Shown: piece after piece, positions 25,101-40,100 of the stretch
Layout of the letters: the number at the start of each line of letters is the position of its first letter
How positions within the stretch are numbered: the stretch's first letter is position 1
Source: Phyto melanocephala
Taxonomy: Eukaryota > Arthropoda > Insecta > Diptera > Rhinophoridae
Assembly (NCBI GenBank): GCA_941918925.1
Contig: OW799234.1
Location: 64,503,043-64,567,042 of the forward strand
Direction: 5' to 3'
DNA length: 64,000 bases
The notes under the pieces: generated by a model
The model's database searches: none
Told to the model about the DNA's origin: nothing
What the model saw: only the letters and a program-made list of their open reading frames with translations
Translations under genes and position numbers: made by a program

Positions 25101-28100
25101 ATAAATCTTGGGAGTTTTTAATCCTAATACTTATTATACATTTTAATAAAAGTTATACAATTCATTGAAATTATTGGATATGATTTATTAATGAGAGGGC
25201 CTGGCATTTTCGATACAAAGAAAATTTGTTTAGTGAAATATCTGCAGAGCCTTAAATTCTGTATAATTGGCTGCGATATCACTTAACCTTTTTGGACTCA
25301 AAATCTATAGGATTAAAGAAGGGGACATGGCACCCCCACAAAAAAAAAACACATTTAATGTCATACTGAAAACACGTAATCTCTATTTGCTTTAAATTTA
25401 GTACAAGCTACTTTTGAAAAATTAAGTGAAGGAGGAGTTATATCTTTATACAAAGCAAAGCCAGCAAAGCGGTCGGGGTTTTTATAGTATCTAATAAAAA
25501 ATATGCTGGACGACTAATTCGTGTACATGTTTTCCGCTTAATTTATGATTCTGTGTCCTTTTCCCGGCCCAGAACGGTAGTATAACATCTTATCAATCGA
25601 ATATAATCTTGCCTATCCATACTAATACAATAAAGAGGAAATGTGTGTTTGTATGCTATTAATTTTTTCGAAACTACTCATTGAATTGCTCTAGGTCTAC
25701 CTTCCGAACGGACATAGGCTATATATTTGTTTTATTATTTAGGTGGGCGTGGTACCTCCCATACAAATTAAACACAGTTTATGACATACATATGTATGTA
25801 TTTTAAAAACTATAGCAGAAATTTCCTTCAAACTTTGTACGTGCTACTTTGATTTTCTTATTTGAGAAAAAATGAATTTGTTTTTATTTCCAAAACATTT
25901 TAAAGTATTTTGTTCAAATTAACATTGAATTAAACTGAGGTGCATTAGGCTAAGGAAGTTTTTAAAATATAAAATTTAAAGAATAACAAGAGAAAAAAAC
26001 AAGTAGGAATGCTATATTCGGCCGTGCCGAATCTTATATACCCTTCACAACGTGTAGTCATGCAATAACAATAGTTTGCATCACCATTAATCTCATACGA
26101 ACAACGTACATACATACATATATAAAAACATCCCATTGTAAAATTTTAAATTTACGTATGTATGTTAAAAAAAAAAATAAAAAAAAAATTAAAAATAAAT
26201 AAAAAAATTTAAAAAAATATATAAATAATAAATAATAATTATAAAATAAAAAAATAAATAAAAAAAATTAAAAAATTAAAAAATAAAAAAAAAATTAAAA
26301 AATAAAAAAAAAAATTAAAAAAAAAAAAATAAATAATAATTATAAAATAAAAATAAATAAAAAAAAATTTTAAAAAAATATTTAAAAAAAATTAAAAAAA
26401 TATAATAAAAATATAAATAATATATAAAATAAAAAAAAAAAAAATTTTTTTCGACTCAGCTGGGATTCGATGCCATGTTTACTCTAACCAGTGTACCACT
26501 TTTTTATGCGTGTATGTGTGTTGTTGTGTTTATCAAAATCGAGGTGGCCGTGGTTTTTTGCTCATATCTCAGTTGTTTATGTACCGATTTTCAATACCAA
26601 TCTACTCCCGAATATTGCTGATATTTTAATAACTCACGCGGGTCCAGGCGATGTGGTGTGACGACCAAAAATTTTAAAAATTTTAGACATACACATTGAT
26701 TATTAAAGAAATGTGATGGTTTAAAGTTAATAAAAGGAAAAATTTACAATTTAGCGCTTTACTGGAGAAAATGGATTACATCCATACATTGGGGCGAATT
26801 ACATCCGCAAATATTGTATTTTTCGTTTCAGATACAGGAGATCAAAGTGTTCAAGGTCACGGGCAGGTGGTGGGTCAACACGGGATGTTACAGCCAGTAC
26901 AGAGGGTCAACAGAGAAGTCAGTGCGAAAAAGAAAAAAAACCCACAAGCAGAGACGATGGCAACCCATGAAAGTGAGAACGCAGCAAACAGCATCAAACA
27001 CACAGGCGTGCAACTTACAACATCCACACAGGACAACGCAGAGAGCACAGCAAACCTGACACAACCAGCGCTATCGGTTCGAACATAGCAGAGTGTAGTT
27101 GCTACAAAGCGACAGTTTTGCAGATAAATCATGGTTTGTGTAGCATAGGGACTGGTTTACAATCAGTGAGTAAGAAGGATTTACATCCAACTTATCTCCA
27201 ACGGAGAAAGGAGAATAGGGCACTGCTCAGGACTAGGAAACGAGAAATATTTTCCTGGAAGTAAACTCTCGGAAAATAGAGGGCTAAGAGTAGAATTTGG
27301 ATTACATCCGAATTATAAAATAAAGCGTAGGAGAAGCTAGGAGGACTAAGAACAGGACTACCCCACCTTAAACGCTACCGTGAGGCAGAAACTTAAAGAA
27401 TAATAAAGACCAATAAAGTAGTGAAAGAGAAAATTGCTGTGTGATTATTTATGTAAAGGGCCCTGGACAAGACTGAGTATTACCCCAGCTTAAGCCGGAG
27501 CAACCGGAGGTTCTTTACAGTCGGGGGGCTTAAAAAAGTTGATTTTAACATATACGGACAGACTGACAGAGCTTAATCGACTCCCCTCTTCATAAGCTTT
27601 CAGAAAATATTTACTTTATGGGGTCGGAAATGAAAATTGTAGAAATTTCACACGGAATGACAAACCTACATATATATACCCTTTTTCACTGTGTAAAGGG
27701 TATAAAAACATTAAGTTCAGGTGTTCTATTACATCTGTTTTTAGTACATAATGGTGTTCATATAAAGTTCATATAAAAATGTCCTAAACGTAACACAAAA
27801 TTTTGAAAAAAACATTAATAAAAAAATTTAAAATCATTGTTTCATAAATTTTAATTCATTTATTTTATTTTAGTAACACTGCGAAATAAATTTATTCAAA
27901 AGGAAACTAAAATATGTTAAATGTTACTTTTAAGATGTAATGCACCAGCATATAAATTTTGTTTTTTATGACGCTTATTTAAAAAAGGAATAAAATAAAT
28001 TAAATAAAAAATTACTTAAAAACACAGAAAAGTTTTAATTTAACTTTTAACATTTAAACTGATTTCATACTTATTTGTTTGTTTTATGGTGTTCAAAACA

Positions 28101-31100
28101 GAAATCCTGTTTTTAAACTCCTCGTGTACGTTTTAATTGCAATGAACCCACATACATATATACGTAGTTATCAAGGCATATTCATTTATCAGTTAGTATT
28201 GATTAGTCAGCAGTTACTTTTTGTATACCCTTCACACGAGTGTAAAAGTGTATATATAAGTTTGTCATTCCGTTTGTAATTTCTCCGTTTGCAATTTCTA
28301 CAGTATATGTATATATAGCAATCTCAGTTTTTATACCCTTCACACGATAGTTTGAATAAAAATATAAAATTTACAAACGAAAACCGATTTTTTTCAGTTT
28401 CTATACAACCTAGAAAGTAAAAATCCTAGTTGACGTCCTAGATGAAATGATGAATATATGTGTCAAAAATAGTAGTTACGGATTTGACTGGGCTTGACCA
28501 GTAAAAACTATTAAAAAATGTAAAATCAAAAATGTCGTCTGAGACAAACTGACAAACATTTTATTAACCCCATTTATATGGATATCAAATGAAAGGGTTT
28601 GACTAGTGGAATACACTAGTTGACAAGTAGGATAAGCTACAATTTGGTCATTATATCTATGTACATGATGGTGAAGGATATTATCAGATTCAGCATTTTT
28701 AACTTCAGCAATCCAACTCCGTAAATAAAAAAGACATTTCTCATTTCTAATTTATTTCACAATGTCAAACTTTATAAGTAAAATAATTTAACCTAATAAA
28801 TAAATATACATTCAAACATGTATTGCATGTTCGTTCTATTTCAGTTTTAATGTTGATCTTTGTTCGTGTTCAGCTTTATTTTATTCTAATGTTGTTCTAT
28901 TTCAGTTTTGCTTTATTCTTAAATTTTTTTATCGTAAATCAAAACTCATATTTTTGCAATTACCTATTTTATAATGAGAGAGTAATAGTGTGTCTACTAT
29001 TTAAAATTTAAGAGAGAGCAGCGCTTAATTAAGTATTTATGTAGAAAATAATTTAGCATTTTTGCTCTTTCTAACCAAGTATGTAAATAAGGTGCAAGAA
29101 TTCACACCGAACCGTTGGATAGTTAGACCATTCTGAAGGGTTCAATATTCCGCAGTATTATTTTTAAAAAATTAAAAAAAAATACTATTTAAAACTTTAT
29201 ATATTAAAATGAATCCCTTTTTCCCTTGGTCACGGCATCACGCGTGAATGGCTAGACCGATTTCACTAATTCTTTTTTTGTTGTATTTGTTATTATTAGG
29301 AGAAGGTTCTTATGTCAGTTTCGTGATTATAAAAGTGGGCAGTGCCACGCCCATAAAAAATGTGTTATCATTTTAAGCTACTTGCACTAGATTGATTTTT
29401 CTGAAACTTTGCACACATATTGAGCTGTCATGACTACATAACTTCGTGGTTATAAAAATAGGCAGTGCCACGCCCAAAGGAAATAAGTTTTAATTTTTAG
29501 CTACTTGCACTAGATCGATTTTTCTGAAACTTTACACACATATTGAGCTGTCATGACTACATAACTTCGTGGTTATAAAAGTGGGCAGTGCCACGCCCAT
29601 AAAAAATTAGTTATCATTTTTAGCAACTTGCACTGGACCGAATTTTCTAAAACTTTGCACACATATTGAGCTGTAATGACTATATAATTTCGTGATTAGA
29701 AAAGTGGGCGGTGCCTTGCCCATAAAAACAAGTTATAATTTTTAGCTTCTTGCACTTGATATTCAATTAAAATTCAGAATGCATTTTTATTCATTAAGGG
29801 TCGTAGCAACGCGCGCCGGGCTTGTCTAGTTTAATATACAAATGCATGTAAAGTGAAAAGTTTTAGATTTTAAGGAAAACAATTAAGAACACTGTGCCGA
29901 ATATTTTATACCCACCACCAATTTGATGTACTTTTGTAGAACAAATTTTATTATTTTGTTATTAACAGTGTATCGCCATGGAATAATCTCTATATACTAA
30001 AATATATATCACTTTCTTTGTATAACTTCGATATGCTAGTAAAATATTTTCGTAAATTCAGTCATTCAATGAAAGTGGGCGTTAAAGCAGGAGTGTCAAA
30101 AAACTTTTTTCCATAGAGAAATTATATGAATTTAAAATTAAGCGTTAAATGGGAGGTAACCCTTAAAGTGGCCGTGTCACATTCATTTTCTGACATAACA
30201 ATGACATTGACTAGAAAGCTATATGTACGAAATCATCATACCTCTAATTTTGTCGGTTTTATGAGCTTTTAAATTTCATTAACAGTATATTACGTAAAAA
30301 GTGGGTGTTATACTAGACGTGTAGAAATAGTTTCTGTCAATAAACTCCACTCAGATATTTCAATATAAAGTCCTATATTCTTCAAAAATCTTTATTCATA
30401 GAATAATTATATGAATTTGAGATAAAGCGTTGTATGGGAGGTGGGCGTGTCACATTTATTTTCCGTTAATACAAAGCCTTTGACCAAAAAGCAATGTTTG
30501 CAAAATTTCTGAATCAAACATCTAATTTTGTCAGTTTTATAACGTTTTCAATTATGAATATACCGAAAATACACTGTGCGGTATAAATTTTCGTACATTT
30601 TGAATTTTCAGGGAAAAATATATTGTTTTTACTCAGGAAATATACATACATTCGAAATTTCATGGCATGTTGGAAGGACATGGTTTTTTACATTACGAGC
30701 TATTACTCTTTTCCTAATATCCCGATTTAGCCCATTTTTAATACCAAACAAACCTATAAGAAATATTCTGGCAAAATTTAAGCTCCCTAGCTTTTTTGGT
30801 CCAGTCTCTATCGTGCTTTTAACAGACGGACGGGCATAGCTAGATCGTCATAAAATCAAACCACGATTTAGAATATATATACTTTATGGGGTCTAAAATG
30901 GATATTTCGATGTGTTACAAACGGAATATCAAAATGAATATACCCCCACCATTTTTTTTGGTGGTGGGTATACAAATTTGTCTAAACTTTTGCCACCCCA
31001 ATAAAAATTTTGTAGCCACGACAATGCACGGACATATGTCTAACGAAAATTAGAAAAAAAAATGTTTTTATCAGTGTTGCCAAGTTAACAATTCTGGAAA

Positions 31101-34100
31101 AGAATTTGCCAGAAATTGTTTGTTTTTTTATTTCTAGCTATAATAAGTTTTAAAATAGAATTTATTACTATGTTAATAATTATAATTTCTGTAGAGTAAA
31201 CTCTTTAAAATTGAACATTATGATTTTGCTATCAAAGCGTATTTATTTAGTACTTTTTTAACTATAATCAATTTGAACCAAATTGCATCTAAAAAAGTTT
31301 TGAGTGAAAATAATTCCATTCGTCATAAGTTTGTTCGATATTAAATTCTTATATCAACTGAAATAACAAAATAATTTCAAATATTTTGGTTTCCTAAAAA
31401 AAAAATAATTTTGCTTATTACTGAAATGGTGTACAGCACGCTAACAACAACTTGATAATAATTTATTATTTTTTTAATTATAATACATGATAATAAAATA
31501 AACACATCACTTTTCATTATTTTTATAACGATCACGTCGTAAATTATTCACTACCAGCAGTAGTAGTTGATTTTTTGAAAAACGTTTATTGTTGTACTGC
31601 TGTTGTTTTTGTTGCAGTTGCTCTTGCTCTTGCTGTGGCTTCTCATCAACAACTGACCATAATGGAGGTTTACGTAAATTCGCAATACGTTCGTCTAAAT
31701 TTAGTAATTGTAATTGTAGACAACTCATTTTTATAGATGTATGTATGTCTGACTGTTTGTTAATAGCAATACGAAATCAATACAAATACAAAATTAATAA
31801 AACAAAAAAGAAATCAAAATTTGTTCATCTTTTTATTTGGAAGTATAATTTTATGCGTATCAGGTGTTGTTTTAAAATCGTAAAAGGAATTTCTTTGATG
31901 ATTTGCCAAAACATTGACTTTTTCACTGTTTTTTTATTTGACTTTGCTATTTGTTTTTTTTACTGCTTTTGTAAGGTGGGATGACGTTTTATGAAATGTC
32001 ACTGTTTGCTTTACGCGCACATGTTTTAAGACACGAGTTTATAATCTAAGGTTCACTTAATAACTAACTGATTACTGCAGAAATATGCTTTTGGAAAGCA
32101 TGAAAGTACAATACATTTCACAACTAAATATTGAAATATTTATGTACATACACTATAATATTTACAAGTTAATAGGTGTCTTTTAATATTGCTGGACATG
32201 TTTTTGCGACACTACTGTATGCGGTTTACTTCACTACTGGCATATCTTTTTAATTTTTTTTTAATACTCTTATCAAATTAAAACAAACCAAAAAAAAACA
32301 GTTAACTACTTTTTCATTAAATACGATAAGTGAACCGCTAGAAAATTTACAAATCATTTTATGAATGAATTTAACATAGTGTTAACCACACCCATAGAGG
32401 CAAAGTTACCTATTACATGCTTTTAATACAATAAATGCTTGTAAACATAATAAAAGTTCTTTTAAAACATCAAACATAAATGAAAGTTAAAGCTTTTTTT
32501 AAAATTTAAGCACTTAAATCAATTAAAGTGACTGCCTTTGCTTTATTTTTGTATACCCTTAACATGGGTTGCCAATATTCATTTCCGACCCCATAAAGTA
32601 TATAAATATATCTAAAAGCTTATGAATAGGGGAATCGATTAAGCCATGTCCGTTTTTTGGTTAAAATAAACTTTTGAAAATATTCGTAAATTAATGGTTA
32701 TTGAAATCAGAACAATCGCATATTACTTTCTAAGATATGAACAAATTCACATGACTGCATCTGTTTTTTCCCCACATTATTACCCACAACAATTAAAATT
32801 TTCATTCATACGATAATTTATGGACACGTTTGCATCTAGGACTAATTCTAAAAAAAATTGTTACAAATCAGTCACTGACCAGCAAAGTTATAGGCAAAAA
32901 TTATTCGGAAAAATATATATTTTTTAAATACATGAAGTTTGTCAAGCTCTAAATAATTGTTGGTCAGGCTAATAACACCAAATTGTCAGGAATAAAAAGT
33001 CGTAGCCTCGAAAAATTAAAACTAACAAACCGGATTGAAACTAACTGAGATATAGCCCCCAGAGATAAACTGCTTCGGTGATTTTCTTAAAATTACCAAA
33101 AATCTATATTTCGCAGCTTCTTTTAGATAACCAAGCAAGTCAAATAAAAAGGGTTTGAAATTGTAAAAAAAAAAATTCCAAATCCATGTTGGCCACCACT
33201 ACAAAATGGCACACAATATTGGTATGAAATGAAAGGACTTGACCAGCAGAATATAGTAAACTATGAAAAAGCTAAAATCCAATAGGGCGTCCTAAATAAA
33301 ATGGCGATTATATGGGCGAAATTTAGTAATTACAACTATGTTCACTTCAACCCATAAAGGATTCTATTGGCTTGTGCAGTAAAAATTTGCAATGGAGATT
33401 TCACTAGACATAAAAAATTATGTAATTTAGTATAAATTTAAACACAGTCATAACATAACGAGTACAAAGGGGAAAACAGTATGGTACTTTTGGTACCCGA
33501 TCATAAATATGTACAGATTTCTTTTATGGGTAATGCTAATATTTCCCCCTAAACAAGGCGACCACGCTAACTAATAGCTCTATAACGGCTTGTTCGATTT
33601 TAATAATTTAAACACCAAAAAAGTAATAAAATTGAATAGGTTTAACATATTTTGGACAAGTTTCAAATAGCTTAATTAGGTTTAACTCCCTTTATATTAT
33701 TTTATTAAACTAATTTTTCTTAACTTATTGTTATAATAAAACATTGTTAATTGTATTATGGGCAGTAGCAGGCCCATACAAAGAATATATCGTCGGCTTA
33801 ATATGCAAACTATCTAACTCCCTTTTAGCAAATTTTACAGGAGAGACAGAAAACTCCTTATATTTCATATTTGTGGCTTGAGATGAAAACCAAAAATATA
33901 GTTGGTTTATTTTATGGTATTCTTCATGCATTAACAAAAATAAAAATCGTAGTGTTAAAATAATTAAATTAGTAATAAACACTGAACTTATAACGTACTG
34001 GATTTAGCAGTTTTTCTTACAAAAAATTTTCTGTGAGAGGATTTAGCAGTTTTTCTTATGAATCCTATTTTACACACTTCAAGCCTTAAATTGAAGAAAT

Positions 34101-37100
34101 CTTCCTCTACCACACGGCATCAAAGTCTCAATTTACTTAAAAAGTGGATTTAGCAGGTTTGCATATTAAGCCGACGATAATCATTTTAAACTAAAGAAAT
34201 TAGAAATAATTTCTGAGATTACGGCTTATAATTTGGTATTTTAAGCGTGGCCAAAAATTATTTAGGAGTTTGAAAAATTTTGATATATTTAGAAAAATAT
34301 ACATTTTTTCAAATAATTTTTGCGTATAACTTTGCCGATTAGCGACCAATTTGTCCAAAATTTTTCATTAATATCTCTTGAGTCATATTTAATATATAAA
34401 TAAAGTGTGCTTTTTTAGCTATTATCTTTTTGGCAACACTGGTTTAAACAGCTGACGCACGTTTCGTGTTTTGTTTCACTGTCAAACATCTTCAGTTTGG
34501 TCTATAATTTAACCATGAATCGTCTTACAAACAACGCTTGCAAATTATTGAATTTTATTATCAAAGTGCGTGCTCTGGTAAGAAAGTTCATCGTGCGCTT
34601 CTTATCGAAAAATTGTGTTCAGCGACGAAGCTCAATGGGTACGTTAATAAGCAGAATTGTCGATTTTGGAGTGAAGATCAGCCAGAAGCATTGCAAGAGC
34701 TACCAATGCATCCAGAAAAAGTCACAGTTTGGTGCGGTTTATGGGCTGATGGCTTCATTGGACCGTACTTCTTCAAAGATGATGCGAATCGTAACGTAAC
34801 TGTGAATGGTGAGCGCTACCGTGAGATGATATCCAACTTTTTTTGCCCAAAATGCAAGAGCCTCACTTGCATGATATGTGTTTTCAACAAGACGGTGCCA
34901 CATGCCACACGGCACGCTTAACAATAGACTTATTGAGAGAAGAGTTCGGTGAACATTTTATTTCGCGTTAAGGTTCGGTCAATTGGCCGCCTAGATCGTG
35001 CGATTTAACGCCTTTAGACTATTTTTTGTGGGGCTATGTTAAAGCTCATGTCTATACACACATGCCCGCTTCAATTGACACATTGGAAGACAACATTGAA
35101 TCATTTATTCATGAGATACCGGCCGAAATGTTGGAAAGAGTATGCCAAAGTTGGACTAAGCGGATGGACCATTTGAGGCGCAGTCACGGTCAACATTTGC
35201 ATGAAATAATCTTTAAACATTAAATTATATGGACCGAACTATCGATTCAAATAAAGGTTTCATGCATTTTTCTGAATTTAATGTGTTTTTTTTAAACTTT
35301 CCTCTTGCTCTTAAAAATCACGCTTTAGTAACATCCGTAAAATTACCCCAGGACTGGAAAATTTTAATTTTTGTGGTAACGAAAGTTTTGGGGCGATTAT
35401 GCTGATTTCCAGTACTGATCTGCTCTCAAATATTTCTGATATTATGATACCTTACACGAGTCTTGGGAATGTCGGGGGCTTCAAAATGTTCAAAATACAC
35501 ACGGACAGATGGACAGACTGATATTGCTTAATCGATTCCCCCAATCATTAGCTTTCAGTTAAATATATACTTTATTAGGTCGGAAATGAAAATTATAGAA
35601 ATTTTACACGAAATGACAAAACCTTTTACACTGTCGTGTAAAGGGTATAAAAAGGAACTTCAACTACGACCATTTCTTAGAAGGCCATAACTTTGAAAAT
35701 GAATATCAGAAAAAAAATATATGGTATATGCTTTTTCTTACTGACTAAAAGTACAGTTAAGCTATATTAAGAAGAAAAATATTTTTTTTATTGTCGGTTC
35801 CACACGAAATGATTCATATGTTAAAAAAAATATTTATAAAAAATAATTGAACTTACCTTGTTATATCCTCAGTGCTAACAGCTCTTGGAGTGCCTGGTGG
35901 CACGGCAGCCAAAACATTTGATGAGGCATACCTAGACGCTGGTTGTTCTATAATTTGATATTTTGTGTTTTTTTTTTTTTTTTTTTTTTGCACCAAATCA
36001 AAATAAAGCGTATTGTAATATAGAAAAAAAAAGCCCAAACAACAAAATATTGGTTGGGACAGGAAATACAAAAAATAAAAAATTGTTTGTTATTAGTGTG
36101 ATTAAAGCATTGGTTGTTTGGTATTATTAAGTTGTAGTAGTTTTTAAGAGATTATTTTTGATTTGTTTTAAGCCAGTTGTTGTGGTAGGACAATATAACA
36201 TAATTCTTTTTTTTTTAATACAGATTTTCTTTTTGCAATTTCTTTGCTTGTTTTTAAAACATAGAGAAAGGAATAAACAAAACAAAAAAAAACAAAATAA
36301 GAAACCGATATAAATTAAGAAAAATAAAAACACACCACTCTTGTATGCAGCAGCAGCACCAGTAGACATGCAAACACACAAATCATCACAGTTAAAACTT
36401 GAAAAATTTAGATTCAAATGAATAAATAAATTTTTATTACAAGAACTAAATCATTGTCCATAAAAAACTTAAAACGTGCAAAACAGTCACAAACAAGTTT
36501 GGATTTTTAATAATATAAAAATAAGATTTTTCTTGACACTTTCTATAAAGTCCTTTTTAAACATGCAAATTATGTTTTTTGTTTGTTAGAAAAATTAAAA
36601 GTTATTAAACAATACAACTAACAGAAAAAAGCTAAAAATTTCCGATTCTATTTGCTTAATATGTATATGAAAAAAACATTAAGTTAACAAGCATACAAGT
36701 GTAACATTATTGTTTTAATATATGGAATGATTTCTAAAAGGTTTTTTAAATGAATTCTGTTTGGGTATGGGTTTGGGTTCAGTTTTTCTTTTCTTGCTTG
36801 GACAGAGGTGATTAAAGTTTTACTTTTACTTTTTCTATATTTTTTTTTTTTGTTTTGTTTTGTTTTCAAATACAACTTAACGAAAATTCGAAAATAAAGT
36901 ATTAGGAAATAGTTTAAAAGTAAAACGTAAAGGAAAAATTATAAAAAAAAAATCAAAAGAAGCTTACGAGGCAGAGGTGACTGGGATCTAGATGTAGATG
37001 TAGGAATTATTTCAGCTACAGCTGGGGAAGATGCATGGTGCTGGTTATTGCTATTATTAGTTATTGTAGCTGTTGCTGGTGGTTGCATAGCATTTGTATT

Positions 37101-40100
37101 GTTGATGTTGTTGGTGGTAGTTGTGTATGGTGTGGTTGAAGATGAACGAGCAAAATCAACAACACTTTGCCCTATAGTATTAATCGCACCTGTTGAATGC
37201 GAATTCATTTGATTAAAATGATGTCCCGATGTAGAAATAATGTGACCCGATTTACCCACTACTAATGTTACTTTATCGACAACGGATTTCAGTGTGGCAA
37301 CGGCCTGTTCGTGCGTAACATTTTCTAAATTTTTATCGACCTAAAAAAAGATAAATGAAACAAAAAACACATATATTTTTCTAAATTGCATAAAAAAAAT
37401 TATTGAAAATAAAAAAATTAATAAAGAATCTTCAACAGTATATTTACAACAAAAAATTATTAAGAATCGAAAAACATAAAACTTTTTTTTATTAAAATTT
37501 CCTAGTTGTTATTTATACGTTAGTGTAGTCGTCTCAAATACCACAATTTTAACAACTCTTCAAAATTATTTGAAAATCATTAAGAGTTTTCACAGTGCTA
37601 GTATTTCTTATTGTCATAATTTTCTAAAAATTTTAAAATTATTGAAAAATGTTGAATGTTTATAGTTAAACTTTTAATCCTTTTTAAAATGTTGAAAAAT
37701 TAGGACAAACACTTCTCGAATTTACCAATTAATTTTAAATTTCTTAAACAAACGTTTAAGAATGCGTCTTGTATTTTACAGAAATTTATTTCTTCAAAAT
37801 GTTTGGATTTACAAAATGTTTGCCAAATCTTATTTATTTTGTTTTTTGCTTTAAATTAAAATCCTAATGAAAATACAAAAATGCAACGATTTTTCGCGCT
37901 ATCTTTGTTTATTTTTACCAAAAGCTAAATAAGAATTATAAACATTAAACTACTAACCCCATTTGCTTTTACAGCGATTAGCTTGTCGCCAATTGATAAA
38001 CGACCATCGACAGCAGCAGCACCACCATCCATTATTTTAGTAACATAAATACCATTATCGCCTGGTATGTGCTGATTGCCAATACCACCGGCAATTGAAA
38101 ATCCTAATCCCTTATTGCCCTTAACTAAATCGATATCAATTACTTTGGGTCCCACATCGGCTGTCTGATTCGCTGACATCTTATTAGAGCTAATACCATC
38201 AACAGCGCCTGCGCCACTACCACCACCACCGGTACGTCTTCTTTTCACATGTAACTTAACTATATTCCCGGCTTTCTTTAAGGCATCGACTGCCGAGGCA
38301 TGAGGTACATCTACAACGGAGACATCATTGACCGATACAATAATATCGTTGACGCTTAAACGTCCATCGGCTGCTGCCGCACCACCCGGTATTAATTTTG
38401 TTATATAAATCGAGGAATCGTTACCAACATGAGGATTGTCTGTGCCACCAGCTATAGAAAAACCTAAACCAGAATTACCACGCTCTAAAGTAATATCCTC
38501 ATATTGCCAGCTTTCATCACCATTAACCTAAAAAAAAAATACAAGAATAAAGCATTAGTTTTTTAAATTAAAAAAAAAAATACATATAAAATTGAATTTA
38601 GCAATACATAACACATAATATGAATGTAGTAAGTTTTAAATTATTTTTGTTTTATTTATTGAATTTGTTTGTATTTTTTATATTTTGTTAATATTTGCAT
38701 CAATATTTTGTTTATACTGACAAATCTAAAAAAAAAATTAACAACGTAGTTTTAGTATGACATATACGCATGGACATATACACAAAATGTCTTGAGATCT
38801 TTCTTACCTATGAAAAAATAAAGCGCAAATCAAAAAAAAAATATCATTGACAAAATAAAAAAAAATAAACAAAACATCAAACAACAAATTAAAAAAAAAA
38901 TTTATTTGGTTTAAAATTCCCAGAGCTGTTGATCTATTTTCAAAAATATTTCTTATCTGTATGCCAGGAATACAATTACAAACACTGGCAATTCTGTTAG
39001 GTTGAAAAGGAGGGGCACTAAAAGCCCAAACCCATGACAGGTATAAACTTATGCCCAGTTGGCATGATGTGCGCTCCATATGGAAAACGGAACCATTAAC
39101 ATAATTCCCCATAAATAACGGACTAGTTTAAGAACCCAGTCCCCTCAATGTAACTCCTTATGGATCTCCAGTTCGAGATCCCCAGGTATTTCAAGTTCGG
39201 CATAGTATCCACTGTAAAATTCTCGCGCCTAATATGCCCAAACGCAGGACAATGACAGAGGTAGTGTACCAAAGTCTCATCCTTTTCCTCGCTGCTCTAC
39301 ATGTTGTTTTCTCAGATAATCTCATGCGAGCTAGATGGGTTCTCAACTTGGTATGACCTGCAATTACACTGGTTAGTTTCCTAAGTTTTGGTCTACTTAG
39401 TCTCAGAATCTCCTTTGATTTCCCAAGATTTGGGTCACCCCATAGTGTTCTTGTCACCTTACCGATATCAGTGCTTTGCCATTTTCTAACATGTTCCTCC
39501 ATCGGAAATTATTCCTGAGAAAAACTAACAAATCGGTTGGAAACTAACATAGATGAAAGAATTTAAAAAAAAACTGTTACAAAAACGGTGTTTTTCTTTG
39601 GATATACAAATTTAAAAGAAAAAATGTACGTTAATACGCCAAGAATATTGAACCTTAATTACGTCTCAGTGTCGTTAAAAATATGAACCATCAGATACAT
39701 ATATAAGGACGAAACCGAAGCTCTGACATTTAACCATTTGAACAAACATAATTGTCACAGATCCTTCTATCGTAATAAAATTCTCTGAAAACGGTTTGTT
39801 TTATTTACAATTAACATCGAGCGTTTTAGTTCAAAGGAAGTTATAATGAATAACTTAACATGATCTATTAATTTATAATAATTCGAATCTGTACTTAATA
39901 GATCTTTTTCATTTTTTAAGATTAACTAAAGGGTCCGCCATCTAATGTTTTTTTCAACTAGTGCTTATTTCGTGAATGGTAAAGTTTTATCCTTCCGCTG
40001 AACGAATATGGTTGTGTATACGCTTGAACAACAAATATTGCGACATTACTTTGGCCGATTTTGTCAACAAAAAAAAATCATCTTTTCTTTTCATTTTGAT

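Noticed and set aside
26771..27088. 105-codon plus frame as a host gene
   Set aside because: Lies inside a dispersed element in a compositionally foreign block, opposite strand to dlg1, no domain recognised; treated as part of a possible retroelement fragment.
30576..30839. 87-codon plus frame
   Set aside because: Contained in the family-Y repeat tail; the homologous tails elsewhere do not keep the frame.
36127..36417. Minus-strand frame with AAAAYKSG, possible extra dlg1 linker exon
   Set aside because: No usable acceptor or donor pair in phase, low-complexity surroundings, and no counterpart known to me.
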